This document shows, one piece after another, positions 33,052-44,880 of a stretch of DNA of 64,000 nucleotides. Position numbers and translations under genes: made by a program. Below the pieces are notes generated by a model. That model saw only the letters and a list, made by a program, of their open reading frames with translations, was not told the DNA's origin and made no database searches. Location: the NCBI GenBank assembly GCA_018350325.1, contig JAEVLN010000042.1, positions 62,001 through 126,000 on the forward strand, in the 5' to 3' direction. The stretch comes from Globodera rostochiensis (lineage: Eukaryota > Nematoda > Chromadorea > Rhabditida > Heteroderidae). Position 1 is the first letter of the stretch. Every line of letters starts with the position of its first letter.

Positions 33052-35433
33052 ATGAATACGACAAGAAGCCTTTCTGTTCTCTCGCGGATGTTGGTTCGTG
33101 AGAAATGGTGCGTTTTTTGTGGAACTTAACGGGATATTTCTTCAAATAGCCCGAGTTTTCCGGTACCGAAATCGAAGGATTTTTTTTTGTTGTTGTTTTT
33201 CCGGGGAGTTCTGTCTGTTCAGTTTGGTGGCGGCCAACTTTTATCGAACCGAATTTTTCGATGGAACCCAATCGGTTACTGAATTTTTGGGCAATCGATG
33301 GAAAAAGCACGATTTGAGCAAAGGGCAGCAAGTTTTCGTTGTTGACGGCAACAAATCGCAAAAAATCATTACTTACAATTCTTTTTTCATTGTCAGTTTT
33401 CTGCCCTTGGGCGCACCTCTTCACACTTCGTCCCGCAATTTCACCTCGTCAGACTCGATGCCCGAATTCCCGTCACAGGGTAAGGCGAACACGGTCATTC
33501 GAATTGTGCCGCAGCAGGAGGCATGGATTGTCGAATGGTTTGGTCAATACTCCAAGACGTTGGGCCCGGTAAGTGCGCGAAAAAAATTAAATTAAAGTGA
33601 TCAATTACCCCCCCCCCCCCCCCCCCCCTCCCCGCAGGGCCTTCACTTTTTGGTGCCGTTTGTCCACCGAATACCGTATTGGCACTCGTTGAAGGAGTGC
33701 GCGATTGAAATTCCGCAACAAAGTGCCATCACTTTGGACAATGTGCAGCTGAACTTGGACGGAGTGCTTTACGTGAAGATTGTCGACCCGTACAATGTAC
33801 GCTTCTTCTTCTTCTTTCTTTTTTTTGTCATAACTTCGACCGCTAGGCGAAGGATGTGTATAGAGAAGCCCCCCCCCCTCTCTCCAAAAAAAAAAATTTG
33901 TGCACCGAGAACGTAACCAGGGGGGGAAGGGGATACCCTCTTCAAAAATTTAAGGAAAAAAAATCCGGGAACCTAGCCAGGGGGGAAAGGGGGCTACCCT
34001 CCCTCAAAAATTTACAAAAAATTAAAATCCGAGGACAGCAAAGGGGGCTACCCTCCCTCAAAAATTTACGAAAAATTAAAATCCAGAACCTAGCCAGGGG
34101 GTTTCGTTCAAGCATTCTGAACCCTAAAAAAATGATGCAAATTTTTGCCTATCTTTTTTAGGCATCTTATGGCGTTGAAGACCCGGGTTACGCGGTTGTT
34201 CAGCTGGCACAGACGACGATGCGATCGGAGGTGGGCAAAATTGCGCTGGACACGGTGTTCAAGGAGCGCGAGCAGTTGAATGTGGCCATTGTGGGTCAGT
34301 ATGTTTTGTTTGTTTGTTTGTTAAAATCGGTTGAATGAGCATCCCAAAAATTGATCAAAAAAAAATTTTTTTTTTTAATTTTAGAATCCATCAACAAAGC
34401 GGCCGAGCCCTGGGGCATGGTTTGCTTGCGTTACGAAATCCGCAACATGAACATGCCGGCGAAGGTGCAGGAGGCCATGCAGGTCGGTCCGTACGGGCGG
34501 AGGATGATGGCATTTTTTAGGAAAAAATTTTTTTACTTTTTTTTTTTGTTAATGGGAAACTCTTTTTAATTTAACTAAAATTACAACAAAAAAAATTGTC
34601 AGATGCAAGTCGAGGCGGAACGCCGGAAACGGGCGGCCATTTTGGAGTCGGAGGGCAAACGGGACGCGGCAATCAACGTGGCGGAGGGCGAGAAAAAGGC
34701 CAAAATCCTCGGTTCGATGCTTCATTTTTTGATTGAAAAAATTTCAAAAAAAAAACTTTTTTTTTAAAATTGGATTTTCGCCGTTTTAGCCTCCGAGGCC
34801 GAGCAGCAGGAACGCGTCAATTTGGCCACGGGCCAAGCGGAGGCAATTCTGCGCGAGGCTCAGGCTCGTCAAAAGGCACTGAATGCGGTCGCTGATGCGC
34901 TCAATAAAGTGTGTGGTGGTGGTGGTGTTTTGATGCTTTTTGAGCGGTACTTTAAGCTTTTGGAGTTTCGGTGGTGGCCAAATGATTTTTTTTTTGCTAA
35001 ATTTTTGACAAATATTTTTAAACAATTGCTTCTAAATTTCTTTAATAAGTGGGCTTACAGTAAATTGCCCATTTTCCTCCACACTCTTCTCTCTCTCTCC
35101 TCCATAGGCCGGCGGTGCGGATGCGGCCTCGTTGCTGGTTGCTGAAAAGTACGTGAAGGCGTTCAGCGAGTTGGCCAAGGTGAACAACACCGTGCTTCTG
35201 CCAACAGAGATGGGCTCGGTGGGCTCGTTCGTCACTCAGGTGGGTGAGGGGGGAGGAGGCGGGACTGTTTTTGTTGTTGACATTCATTCTGATGCACTTC
35301 TTCTTCTTCTTCTAATCCCCCATTTTTGTATTCTCAGGCCATGACCATCTACAAGCAAATTACTTCCGCAGCAGGCGAAGCAGCGCCTGGGGCGAAGAAT
35401 GGTGGCCGTGGGAAACAGCCGCCGTCCTCTTAA
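33052..35433 (+). CDS. STOML2: Stomatin-like protein 2, mitochondrial
   Basis: SPFH-family scaffold of the inner mitochondrial membrane, binding cardiolipin and prohibitins. Nine exons (33052-33107, 33397-33568, 33638-33796, 34162-34294, 34385-34482, 34603-34711, 34790-34908, 35108-35239, 35338-35433) encode 357 residues; human STOML2 has 356. Residues 1-40 are Ser/Arg-rich and fit a mitochondrial presequence ([18 protein letters not shown]). The SPFH domain follows, with [19 protein letters not shown] and [20 protein letters not shown]. Then come [20 protein letters not shown], the segment [20 protein letters not shown] and the Ala/Glu-rich coiled coil [20 protein letters not shown]. The C-terminal domain contains [19 protein letters not shown]. 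All exon phases close exactly, so the gene is intact. The intron 33797-34161 is partly made of three tandem copies of a GGGGGCTACCCTCCCTCAAA-like repeat. Confidence 0.97.
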
Positions 35434-36385
35434 GTCTTCTTTCTTGGCATGATGTGTTGTGTGCCGTGCCGTGTCGTCTTATTGTTGTTGTTGTTGTTTG
35501 ACAAAATCAACAGGAAGATTGATTATTCAAATCATTATTTTTATTTTATTTTTTTTACCTTTTGACCCTCTCATTCCCCAACTCTTTGAAGTTGTTGATC
35601 TGTCTGCATGTTGTTGTTGCTTCTTCTTTGTTTTTTTGTTGTCTTCCGCCTTATCTCCATTTGATTCAGTTTGGAAAGTATTGTACCATAAAAAAAAGCA
35701 ATTGAAAAATTCGTAAAATCACTTTCCGTACAACTAGCAACCCTCGGGGGTTGTTCCACACATTCTGTCTTTTAAGTCGTACGTACACATGCAATTGAAA
35801 TTATGGTTTTTTTCTGCATTAAACTTGTCACATTACGCCGTTTTTCTCAAAAATTTGTAGGTTCCGGCTAAATCTCGGGTCCCATTTGGCTTTGTGCCAC
35901 AACCGGCGGGGCTCAATGGTCCGGAAGACATTTCAAAGCTCTTTTTTTGCTCTCAAAGTTTTACGAATGCCAAACCCATCCAATTGACATTAGAGCTGAA
36001 CAAGGCGCCATTGAGTTAGAGGCTGGGCGGGGGAGTGTATTTGCCCCCCCCCGGCGCTGCGCGAAATCTCCTCCTCTCTAATGCCTTAGGCCAATCTCAT
36101 TAATTGGAAAAGGAGAGAAAAAAAGCCCCGCAGGCGTCTTTTCTTCCTTCCATCCCGCCCCCCCCACCCTCCCGACATTGCGATTTTCTATAAATGCGAA
36201 AATTATAAAAAAGCGTAAAGGTTAGGCCTCCCCCCCCCCCCCCCCCCCCCGCCTCCGTTTGTTTTTGTCCCCGACATGCCGTCCCCGCGTCGGATTATAT
36301 TCCCCGCAAATCGCAGTCTTAAAGATTTGGACAAAAATAATTGGCCCAAAAACCGCCCCCGGGAGCGAGCATTGACGGCGCCGAT
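35434..36385. other. Intergenic region, poly-C tracts
   Basis: No gene recognised. It includes the STOML2 3' end, CTT/GTT-rich DNA and a run of about 24 C (36227-36250). Confidence 0.5.
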
Positions 36386-38179
36386 ATGCCTCCGCTGTGG
36401 CCCGACCTGATTTTTCGGTTGTTGCCCGGCGTCGGCCTGCTCTCCACATGCGCCGCGCTCACTTTTCTGGTGGCTTTGCGTCGCGTCCAAATGGACAGCT
36501 TTTTGGCAGTTATTTATGTGCAGCGGCTGTTGGGTTAGTGCGTTACTTACTTAGCTTTGGCATTTTTTTTTGTGTGCTATTTAAATTTGTGCCAAAAACC
36601 AAAAAAACAAGTCAATGCCATTGGACTCTAATTGATTGTTAATTACATTAAATTAATTACCCCCCCCCCCTCGAAAACCAAAAGTTTTCTACGGCATTCA
36701 TTCTGTTCAGACCTTCTGTTGGGTCTTTCACTGTTCTATGCCGGCTTCCACGGTATCCATTTGTCGGTGCAGTACGGTAGTGAGCAAGACGCGCACCAAA
36801 TGCCGCCCATCCAGTGCCTGTTCACAGCACTCCATTTGCACATTTGGGTAGGGGAGGAGGGGGACCCGGTGGCATTTCTTCAATTTTCGGCATTTTGACC
36901 GAATTCCGTAATCCCCGATCATTTTAGGAGGGGTTTCCGAACACTTTTTGGCACTTTAATTTAAAGCAATTTGTTTTGTTTGGGCTCTAAGGTTTACACC
37001 GACTCGGCCCAATTGCTTCTGCTCACATTGCTTTGTGTCGACCAATTCATTTCGGTGGCATGGACAAAACGGCACAAAGAGGTGTGCCGTGCCGAACGAA
37101 AAATAAATAACAATGGAATTTTTTTTTGTTTTTTTTTTTGACAATTTTCGTGTTGTCAGTTTTCCGAATATTATTTCCATCCGGGCGTTCTCGCTTTGCT
37201 GTTGGTGTGCGCCTCCGGCGCATTTGTGCCGGCATGGCATGCGCCCATCCGGCTTGTCGACAATGGCACCGTCCAAATTTCGTCCTTTTGCGAAATGCCG
37301 GAAGTAAAAATATAAATTTTCCAATTTTGATTTGTTAACGCAATAATTCTCTTTTCTGTTCAGACGTTTGGCCAACATTTCTATGGCATTTATTTGTTGG
37401 TGCGCGAATTGGCGCCAGTGCCGGGTTGGCTCAACAAAAAAGAATTTATTTATTTTTAAATAATTGCCACGGCATTTATTTATTCAGCAATTGTTGCACT
37501 CTCTGCAACCGCTTTTGCCGTTTTGACCCTTCAATTGATCCAACGGGGCCGCTTCAAGTGGTCCGACAACAATTGCCAATCCGCCAAAGTATGGCCATTG
37601 TCTGAGAATTGGCAAATCCCAATATATTCAAATTGGCCAGGCCAATCCAAAATGTTTGCCTAGCCCACCAGTGTGTTTTGACAATGAACGGCAAGCACTT
37701 CCAACCCCCCCCCCCCCCCCCTCGGGGGCAAACGAACTGCTCCGGCTTTTAGGGAGAGGGGAACGAGTTGGGCCCAGAGCTCGTCCGCTTTTGGAGACCG
37801 AATATCTCGGTGTTTTGGAGCTATACGGCATCCGGGAAAAGCGGAGGGGGGCATCCAACCCTCGTAATATTGGCAACTGGCCGACACGAATCAAAAAATG
37901 GTCAACCCCCCGGGGTACTCGCTCGACTCGTCGCCGCCGACTGCTCCCAAAAATAGCAAATTTTTTGCGCACCCCACAACCCCAACCCAAACACAGCGCC
38001 TCCTCCTCATCCTGTGCCGCTCGTTGCTGCTGCTCGCCGCCGTCCATTTGCCTCTGGCGACTTTGCGCCGCCCACGCCTTTCTCATGAACTGCTCGAATT
38101 TCGTGAGCACGGGCAAGAAGTTGCGCTGAGGGCATTTCACGCGGCACTTTTTGCAATGGTGGGCCAAATATGTTTTTAA
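36386..38179 (+). CDS. Seven-helix (rhodopsin-like) receptor, nematode serpentine type
   Basis: Putative G-protein-coupled receptor; ligand unknown. Seven exons (36386-36533, 36711-36847, 36992-37081, 37160-37303, 37364-37424, 37488-37588, 37997-38179) join in phase to 287 residues. Hydrophobic segments in order: LLPGVGLLSTCAALTFLVAL, DLLLGLSLFYAGFHGI, AQLLLLTLLCVDQFISVAW, HPGVLALLLVCASGAFVPAW, AIVALSATAFAVLTLQLI, RLLLILCRSLLLLAAVHLPL and ALRAFHAALFAMVGQICF. The VDQFISV at the end of helix 3 occupies the place of the DRY motif. The WHAP after helix 4 and the basic loop QRGRFKW before helix 6 also fit the fold. The last exon is less certain because it may be spliced at 38163 (ATG|GTGGGC) to something downstream. 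No subfamily (srx, srsx, peptide receptor) could be fixed by eye. Confidence 0.75.
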
Positions 38180-38758
38180 AAAATAGTATTTAATTGAATT
38201 TTCATTGCTTCCTAAATGCGTGTTGCCCCATTTCAAAATTCGGCAAAAATCCGTCACATTATTCTTTCACAACCATATAGCAAAATGGATGGACAAATTC
38301 TTTCAATTTTGCTCCAAAAATTAGTACGTTATTCTGTTGATGATTTTTCTTACTGCGCCTATCAGTCACAACAAAGATTAGATACAAATGTTTTTACTGA
38401 TAAATGAGGCGCATTTTTAAACTTTTTTTTAAAAATTGTTTTTTGTCGGGGGACATGAAAATTACAAAAAAAAAGAAGCTGACCCCATTCATTTCTATTA
38501 AGAAATTTCAAATTTGGGCGCACGCGACAAACCAACACCCCCCCCCCCCGCCCCCCACAAAAACATTTGTTACTTTCCCTAAAAAAAAGTTTGACCCGGC
38601 ATGGACAAAAAGAAAGACTGAACATCCCCCCCCCCCCCCCCAGAGAAGACCATCTCCAGCATACTCTCTCTTTTCAAAAAAACCAAGTCACAACAAATTT
38701 AAAAAAATAACAACAAACAGTGGAAGAACATGCCGATCGCGTCCCCCCCCTCCCCCCA
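38180..38758. other. Intergenic region between convergent genes
   Basis: Lies between the receptor (+) and the Nopp140-like gene (-). It contains several poly-C runs (38538, 38626, 38743). No gene recognised. Confidence 0.5.
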
Positions 38759-40592
38759 TCATTCGTGATCAAACTTCATCGATTTGACGGATGTGTTGAT
38801 TTGGCCACCGTTGTAACTGCCACGCTTCTTCTTCGTCTTCTCATGGCGAAATCGCTTCCCGGTCACTCCGTTGAAATCATTTGCCGCCTTCTTGCCCCAC
38901 GTGTCCTCTTGGTTGGAAACCTGTGGGACGCATTTGTTTGTTTACAAGAAAGTAAATTAATTAATAATAATATGATGTCACCTCCATTCGAAGCGCTTTC
39001 GCCGGCGGAACATCGTCGTCATCTGAGCTGCCCGACTCGGACTCGGCCACCGGCTTCGGTTTGGTCTTCGACGCCGGGGTTGTCTAAAATAATATATATA
39101 ATACGTAGTATATGAAATTGCTAAAATCATTACCTTCTGCTGAGTCACGGACGACTTGGCAACCGGCGCCTTCGTCGGAGGCACATCGTCGTCGTCTGAG
39201 CTGCTCGACTCGGAGACCGGCTTGGGCTTGGCCTTCGACGCCGGAGTTGTCTAAGCAATATATATAATACACATATGAAATTGCTAAAATCATTACCTTC
39301 TGCTGAGGCACCACCTTGGCGGGTGGTGCTTTCGTCGGCGGAACATCGTCGTCGTCTGAGCTGCTCGACTCGGAGACCGGCTTGGGCTTGGTCTTCGCCG
39401 CCGGAGTTGTCTAAAGCAATATTATCATGTAGAGGAAAAGCTACCAATTTAAATTCATTACCTTCTGTTGAGGCACCACCTTGGCGGGTGGTGCTTTCGT
39501 CGGCGGAACATCGTCGTCGTCTGAGCTGCTCGACTCGGAGACCGGCTTGGGCTTGGTCTTCGCCACCGGAACTGTCTAAAATTATGAATTATGTAAATAA
39601 AAAAAGTTGCTATAAATCCAAATTACCTTCTGCTGAGTCACGGACGCCTTGGCAACCGGCGCCTTCGTCGGCGGAACATCGTCGTCGTCTGAGCTGCTCG
39701 ACTCGGAGACCGGCTTGGGCTTGGCCTTCGCCGCCGGAGTTGTCTAAAGCATTATATATAATACATATATGAAATTGCTAAAATCATTACCTTCTGCTGA
39801 GGCACCACCTTGGCAGGCGGCGGAACGTCGTCGTCCGAGCTGCTCGACTCGGCCACCGGCTTCGGGTTGGTCTTCGGCACCGGAGCTGTCTAAAATTGTG
39901 TAATTATGTAAACAAAAAGTGCTATAAATTCACAATATTACCTTCTGCTGAGTCACGGACGCCTTGGCAACCGGCGCCTTCGTCGGAGGAACATCGTCGT
40001 CGTCTGAGCTGCTCGACTCGGAGACCGGCTTGGGCTTGGCCTTCGCCGCCGGAGTTGTCTAAAATTGTGTAATTATGTAAACAAAAAGTGCTATAAATTC
40101 ACAACATTACCTTCTGCTGAGTCACGGACGCCTTGGCAGGCGGCGCTTTCGTCGGCGGAACGCCGTTGTTCAAGCTGGGCGCTGTCTAAATTGGGTTTGC
40201 TTGCATTTCACTTTTTTCGGAAGGTCCAGTAAAGTGTACGTGCCGGAAAGCATGTTAAAATTCTGACAAAATTGACCAACAATCAAGTCAGTTTTCGGCA
40301 ATCCCAGACAATGGGGAGTTTCGAATTTATGTTTCATTATTTTGAGCTAAAAGTTTGCTTTTTTTTTTAATAATAGTAAAGCTGATGCCCACCCCCAGCT
40401 AATTTTTTAAAATAAAAATTAAACCTTGGCGACTCCTCCAAGCTTAGCAGTCAACGCCTCAAGCTCAGTGATCTTACGATCTTTTTGCATGAGTTCAGTC
40501 TTCAACCCCTCTTCCAATTCTTTGCTGACACGCCGAAACTCCTCAAATTTCAGAGTGAGTGATTTTGATATTTGTGGTTCTCCGCCGTTCAT
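38759..40592 (-). CDS. Nopp140/NOLC1-like nucleolar phosphoprotein (SRP40 C-terminal domain)
   Basis: Nucleolar chaperone of snoRNPs and RNA polymerase I, of the NOLC1/SRP40 (C. elegans DAO-5) type. The first exon (40592-40425) codes [20 protein letters not shown] and a charged helix, likely a coiled coil. It is followed on the minus strand by eight exons between 40185 and 38982, most coding a unit [20 protein letters not shown] followed by [11 protein letters not shown] and ending VTQQK or VVPQQK. The acidic Ser clusters SESSSSDDD are casein kinase 2 sites typical of the family. The last exon (38920-38759) is the SRP40 C-terminal domain: [20 protein letters not shown] then [17 protein letters not shown]. 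All introns are phase 0. The protein is short for the family because there are few repeats, and the usual LisH N-terminus is not evident. Assignment rests chiefly on the C-terminal domain. Confidence 0.88.
38982..40185 (-). repeat. Tandem exon-intron array of the Nopp140-like gene
   Basis: Eight repeated units of about 165-180 bases, each one exon of 75-114 bases with a short AT-rich intron containing TATATAATAC or TGTAATTATGTAAAC. Exon starts (ACAACTCCGGCGGCGAAG) and ends (ACTCAGCAGAAG or CCTCAGCAGAAG) are nearly identical. All are phase 0, so copy number can vary without frameshift. Confidence 0.9.
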
Positions 40593-42240
40593 ATTGTCCG
40601 AATATAGTAAAATAAAATCTAACAAAAAAAGAAGAAAATAAGTTATAATTCCAATTGACACAGCTCTTCTGCCGAGAGGTCAATTCCGTTTGGGAAATGA
40701 AAAAATCAATTCGAAAAAGTTTATGTAAATAGAGTTGAAGCAGAGCAAGTTGCCTTGTTCGAACTTTGCCAACTTCTTTTTAACGCTTTTAAAAGTTTGC
40801 GTTTCCCCGTCTCACGGAACTGCTCAGTTCGGCGCCATCAGTCTTAACCTACTCATTAGCTAATTTTCATGACAACTAAGTCAATCGCATAGCCTAGGTA
40901 TATTAAAGCATCTACAGAGAGCAAGGCTTGCATAAATTTGTTTTTCACATTTCATTTGGTAGCAGCAGGCAAAAAAGTGTCATTTTTGTTTTGACAAGCC
41001 AAACTTTGCAAAGCCGATCAAATGTTGTGCCCAATTGACGAAAAAGGAGCAAAATAGTCAGAGTCAGTCGCGCTTTACATCACACTGTTTTTTTTCTTCA
41101 TTTTCTTGCACTCTATTTTAATTGGCGATTTAGTTTTAACTCTGAATTGACTCTATCTAGAGTAGCGTAGAGCCGGAACCCGGTTAGCTCTAGCTTTATT
41201 GTGTCCACCATTAGCAGATCGGGGGTATTTTTGAACGGCATTTTTTTAGTTTGCCGATTCGAAGAAGTGAAAGGGACGGTGAGCAATTAGAAATTGTGTC
41301 CCGATCACCACAAATGGAACAAAAATCCATATCACATCATTTGGCGATAGTTTTTTTTGGGGTAAACATCAGTAGCAGAAAGAGTAGTTAAGAGGGGTCA
41401 ACAAAAATTTCTTGATGGTAGGCAAAAGAAAAGAAAAGAAAAAAGTTCCTTTTTTTCACCACGATTCCATTTCGCGCTAATTTAAAACACGAAAATAAAC
41501 AGGACGCCAAACAGCAACGCCAAATATAAAATCGAAGCCACACGGCGGGCTTTGGCGGAGTCAGTCCCGTCTCGGCTAGTCCCGTTTCAGCCCATTTGAG
41601 ACATCATAACTTTATTGACACTTCACTAACTCAGTTAAGCCTTATACCATTGGAAAGCTCTCGATGCATAGAAGCTATTTGAAAAAAAACTAAGCAATAA
41701 ATCAAAGTTTAAAAAAGTTATGATCAGAAAACCACGAAAAAGCCCGATTTTTGGCAATTTGCCACTGTAACTTTTTTGAAACTTATTAAACCACTTCGAC
41801 TTTGCTGTACCGCTTTCTCTACTCATTTAGAGCTTTCGAATGGTATAAGGCGTTACTGGTTTGGTGCCGGTTGAGAAGAGTTCTGATGCTTCAACGGAAT
41901 TATTTCAGTAAAATTGCCACCATTTTCAGTGCCAACCGCTGCTGGACGTTTTGTTGTTGCCCGAATTTCTCAAAAAAATTGGCGATTTTTTCAACTTAAC
42001 TGAGCTGAAACGGACATGGCAAAGTGCCGGTATATATATTTTTGTAATATTTGCAAATGTTCAAACAGTATATTAAGACGATCCGCCGGTGCCGAACCGA
42101 AGTGTGGCCACGTCGGGATGGGACATGTGTGTTTGATAGGGGATTTGATATTTTTATTAAAATTAAAATTTATTTTTTAGGTTTGGTTCTTTCCATTCCC
42201 ACACCGGGAACATCATTGGCGAGGCAAAAATTTGTTTAAT
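40593..42240. other. Upstream region of the Nopp140-like gene, with an inverted-repeat element
   Basis: No gene seen. It is AT-rich, and holds the Nopp140-like promoter and the inverted-repeat element 41581-42014. Confidence 0.5.
41581..42014. mobile_element. Foldback element with GTTTCAGC ends
   Basis: Outer ends: CCCGTTTCAGCCCATT at 41581 and its reverse complement around 41999-42014 (AACTGAGCTGAAACGGAC). Inner arms: GCCTTATACCATTGGAAAGC at 41639 versus AGCTTTCGAATGGTATAAGG at about 41831. It is non-coding. Confidence 0.75.
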
Positions 42241-42254
42241 TCATACACTTAAGC

Positions 42255-42505
42255 CTTGGCCTGGCCCTTCTGTGCCAATAAATTGTGCTGATTTTGGCCT
42301 CTTTTGTGCCAAGAAATTGTGCTGATTTTTGGTCCCTTTTGTGCCAAGAAAATGTGCTGATTTTTGGTCCCTTTTGTGCCAAGAAATTGTGCTGATTTTT
42401 GGTCCCTTTTGTGCCAAGAAATTGTGCCGATTTTGGCCCTTTTGTGCCAAGAAATTGTGCTGATTTTTGGTCCCTTTTGTGCCAAGAAATTGTGCCGATT
42501 TCCTC
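42255..42505 (+). repeat. ~35-base minisatellite
   Basis: About seven copies of a 31-35 base unit, GTGCCAAGAAATTGTGCTGA then TTTTTGGTCCCTTTT. It reads open on the minus strand as repeated SAQFLGTKGTKNQ, a periodic artefact. Confidence 0.88.
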
Positions 42506-43758
42506 ATCGTTGCCTCTGGCTTTTTTGCCCGCTTCCCGCGGAAAAGGCAGACAAAATATCCGGGGGAACGGCCCCCCGGGGGGCGGGGGGGGGAAGGGGT
42601 CTTCCGACGTTCGGTTGGTTGCTCTACCGACTGTGCTATGTGCGATGAAGCTCAGATTGATCTCAACGATTTTTTGGCCGATTGGGGGGGGGGTTACAAT
42701 TAAATTAAATTAATTTAATTAAAATATAATTTATTCCATTTTGAGGCCGGCCTTCCAATGCAACTCAATGCCAGTGTGCAGCGTTCCGTCTCTTTTTATT
42801 ACAAAGATGGCGATTGATCGATCAAAAAACAAACGACGACATTCTGAATGATTTTTTAAGCCCATTTTTTTTGTTGCTTTAAAAGTAAATTGGCAACACC
42901 TCGAGCCTTCGGGGATGGGAAAGTCGGGGGTGTTCTTCTGTCGGAGGTCGGGGGTGAGGCCCAAAAATGTCGGGGAGGGGGGAGGTTTCCGGGAACAACA
43001 CTAATTTGAATCCAAGAAAAATCAGAACCCGGTTTTGGTGTTCAGATATCAAACTGGATCGATCTGGGGAACAGACTGATCAGCTGCTCAAAATCCAGAA
43101 AATCCTCTGAATTCAAGAACATATAAAACATTTTTGCCTCGTCCATCGACAATTTGTCAATTTTCGGATTATTCTCCCCCCCGGGGGGGGGGCCAACAAC
43201 TAAACTAACTGTCCATAGTGTTGTGGGTGGTGAAATCAAATAAATCAACCGCGAATATTCAGCCGGTCCACCCACACCCATCGTACAACAACATTATGTG
43301 TGATTTTATTATTATTGTTATGGACTCGGTGTGTGTGGCGGGGCCGGGGGGGAGAGGGGGGGGGGCGGTGTCCGAATGCTGTCCCTTCCCCCCCCCCCCC
43401 CCACAGATTGATTCCCCCCGAGTGTCCCATTTGCCCTCTGCCCCCCCCCAGCCACACCGATCAATTTTCAATCGCTTCTCGTGTCCAATCCAATCAATTT
43501 TCAACAACAACTCGAGAGTGTGTTCCGCTCCTCTCCTCTCCCATTCTCGAGCACCACCGGCGCCGACGCCGTCGGCCAGCGGGGATCCCCGTGATCCCGA
43601 ATTAAAATTTTGCAATTAACGGCACGAGACCGTGCCCCCAAGAGACGCTACGGCTTATCACACCCAATAGTCGGTCCCCCACAATTTCCTCCTACTCTCC
43701 AAACCTTTCAGCGTTCCCCCCCCTCTCCAGAGCCACTCATCAGTCCCAAGTCCGATGA

Positions 43759-43790
<32 letters not shown>

Positions 43791-44271
43791 ATCCAGTGGC
43801 AGTAGTTGAGTTTTTGCACTTCCCCGCCGGGGACCTCGGGGACGTGCTGTCCCCGTCCCCGCATCCTCCCCGTCCGGGTAGGGAGCGGGGGGGGCAGGGG
43901 TCCATGTCTTTGGCTCTGTTTGCTCCCGTCATCTGTCGTCGTTGTACGATTAAGCAGGGACGGCGGTGGTGGATGAGATGGGCAAGCGAGTGGAGGGGGG
44001 AGGGGGGGGGGGAGGAAAAGCATAGGGAAGGGTGAAGAAGTCCGCAAAATGGGGGGCGGGAAAGGGGGGGGGGATCAGCTTCTTCTTCCTTCCTCCCTCC
44101 ATCCAGTCATACGAGGCCTGAAGAAGCCGTTCTGCCCAACCACCACCAGCATCAGCATTGAAGTTGATGCTCTTCTCTTTATCTCTGCCATTCTCTTCAT
44201 GTTTCTCACTCTCTCACTCTCGCCATCTGCTCTAACCTGTAGGCCACACATCAAGTACTTGTTTTACCGAT
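42506..44271. other. Low-complexity intergenic region with possible isolated exons
   Basis: Many G and C homopolymers (42588, 43340-43400, 43760-43778). Two minus-strand open pieces ending at 42731 (CRRLFFDRSIAIFVIKRDGT) and 43042 (DEAKMFYMFLNSEDFLDFEQ) have gene-like composition but no recognised family and no supporting neighbours. I do not call them as genes. Confidence 0.4.
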
Positions 44272-44880
44272 TTGTTTTTTCTTTTCCCCCACCCTCTCCA
44301 TTTTTCCCACTCTCTCATTCTCTCTCTTACCGTCCACCCTCTCCACATTATGTGTACTCTCTCTCTCTTCTCTTACCGCCTACCTTCTCCATTTTTCCCA
44401 CTCTCTCCCTCTTCTCTTACCGTCCACCCTCTCCTCTCTCTCCCTCTTCTCTTACCGTCTACCCTCTCCACATTATGTGTACTCTCTATTACTCTTCTCT
44501 TACCGCCTACCCTCTCCATTTTTCCCACTCTCTCCCTCTTCTCTTACCGTCCACCCTCTCCACATTATGTGTACACTCTCCCACTCTTCTCTTACCGCCT
44601 ACCCTCTCCATTTTTCCCACTCTCTCACTCTTCTCTTACCGCCTACCCTTTCCATTTTTCCCACTCTCTCTCTTTTTTCTCTTACCGCCTACCTTCTCCA
44701 TTTTTCCCTCTCTCTCCCTCTTCTCTTACCGTCTACCCTCTCCACATTATGTGTACTCTCTATTACTCTTCTCTTACCGCCTACCCTTTCCATTTTTCCC
44801 ACTCTCTCTCTCTCTTTTCTCTTACCGCCTACCCTCTCCACATTATGTGTTCTCTCTCTCTCTCTCTCTCACTCTCTTCT
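44272..44880 (+). repeat. Pyrimidine-rich minisatellite (CTCTTCTCTTACCG)
   Basis: About eleven copies of a 40-60 base unit. Each starts CTCTTCTCTTACCGCCTACC, followed by CTCTCCA and either TTTTTCCCACTCTCTC or CATTATGTGTACTCTC; the two unit types alternate irregularly. Open frames of 165-322 codons across it are artefacts of a stop-free pyrimidine strand. Confidence 0.9.

Noticed and set aside
42241..42507. Minus-strand open frame of FLGTKGTKNQ repeats
   Set aside because: 35-base minisatellite artefact; open in two frames and without splice partners.
42600..42645. Possible minus-strand tRNA (TAGCACAGTCGGTAGAGC)
   Set aside because: Only a D-arm-like segment is present; no T arm or acceptor stem follows, so it is not called as a tRNA.
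43042..43180. Minus-strand exon-like piece ending EQLISLFPRSIQFDI
   Set aside because: Gene-like composition, but no recognised family, no clear neighbouring exons and a surrounding repeat-rich region.
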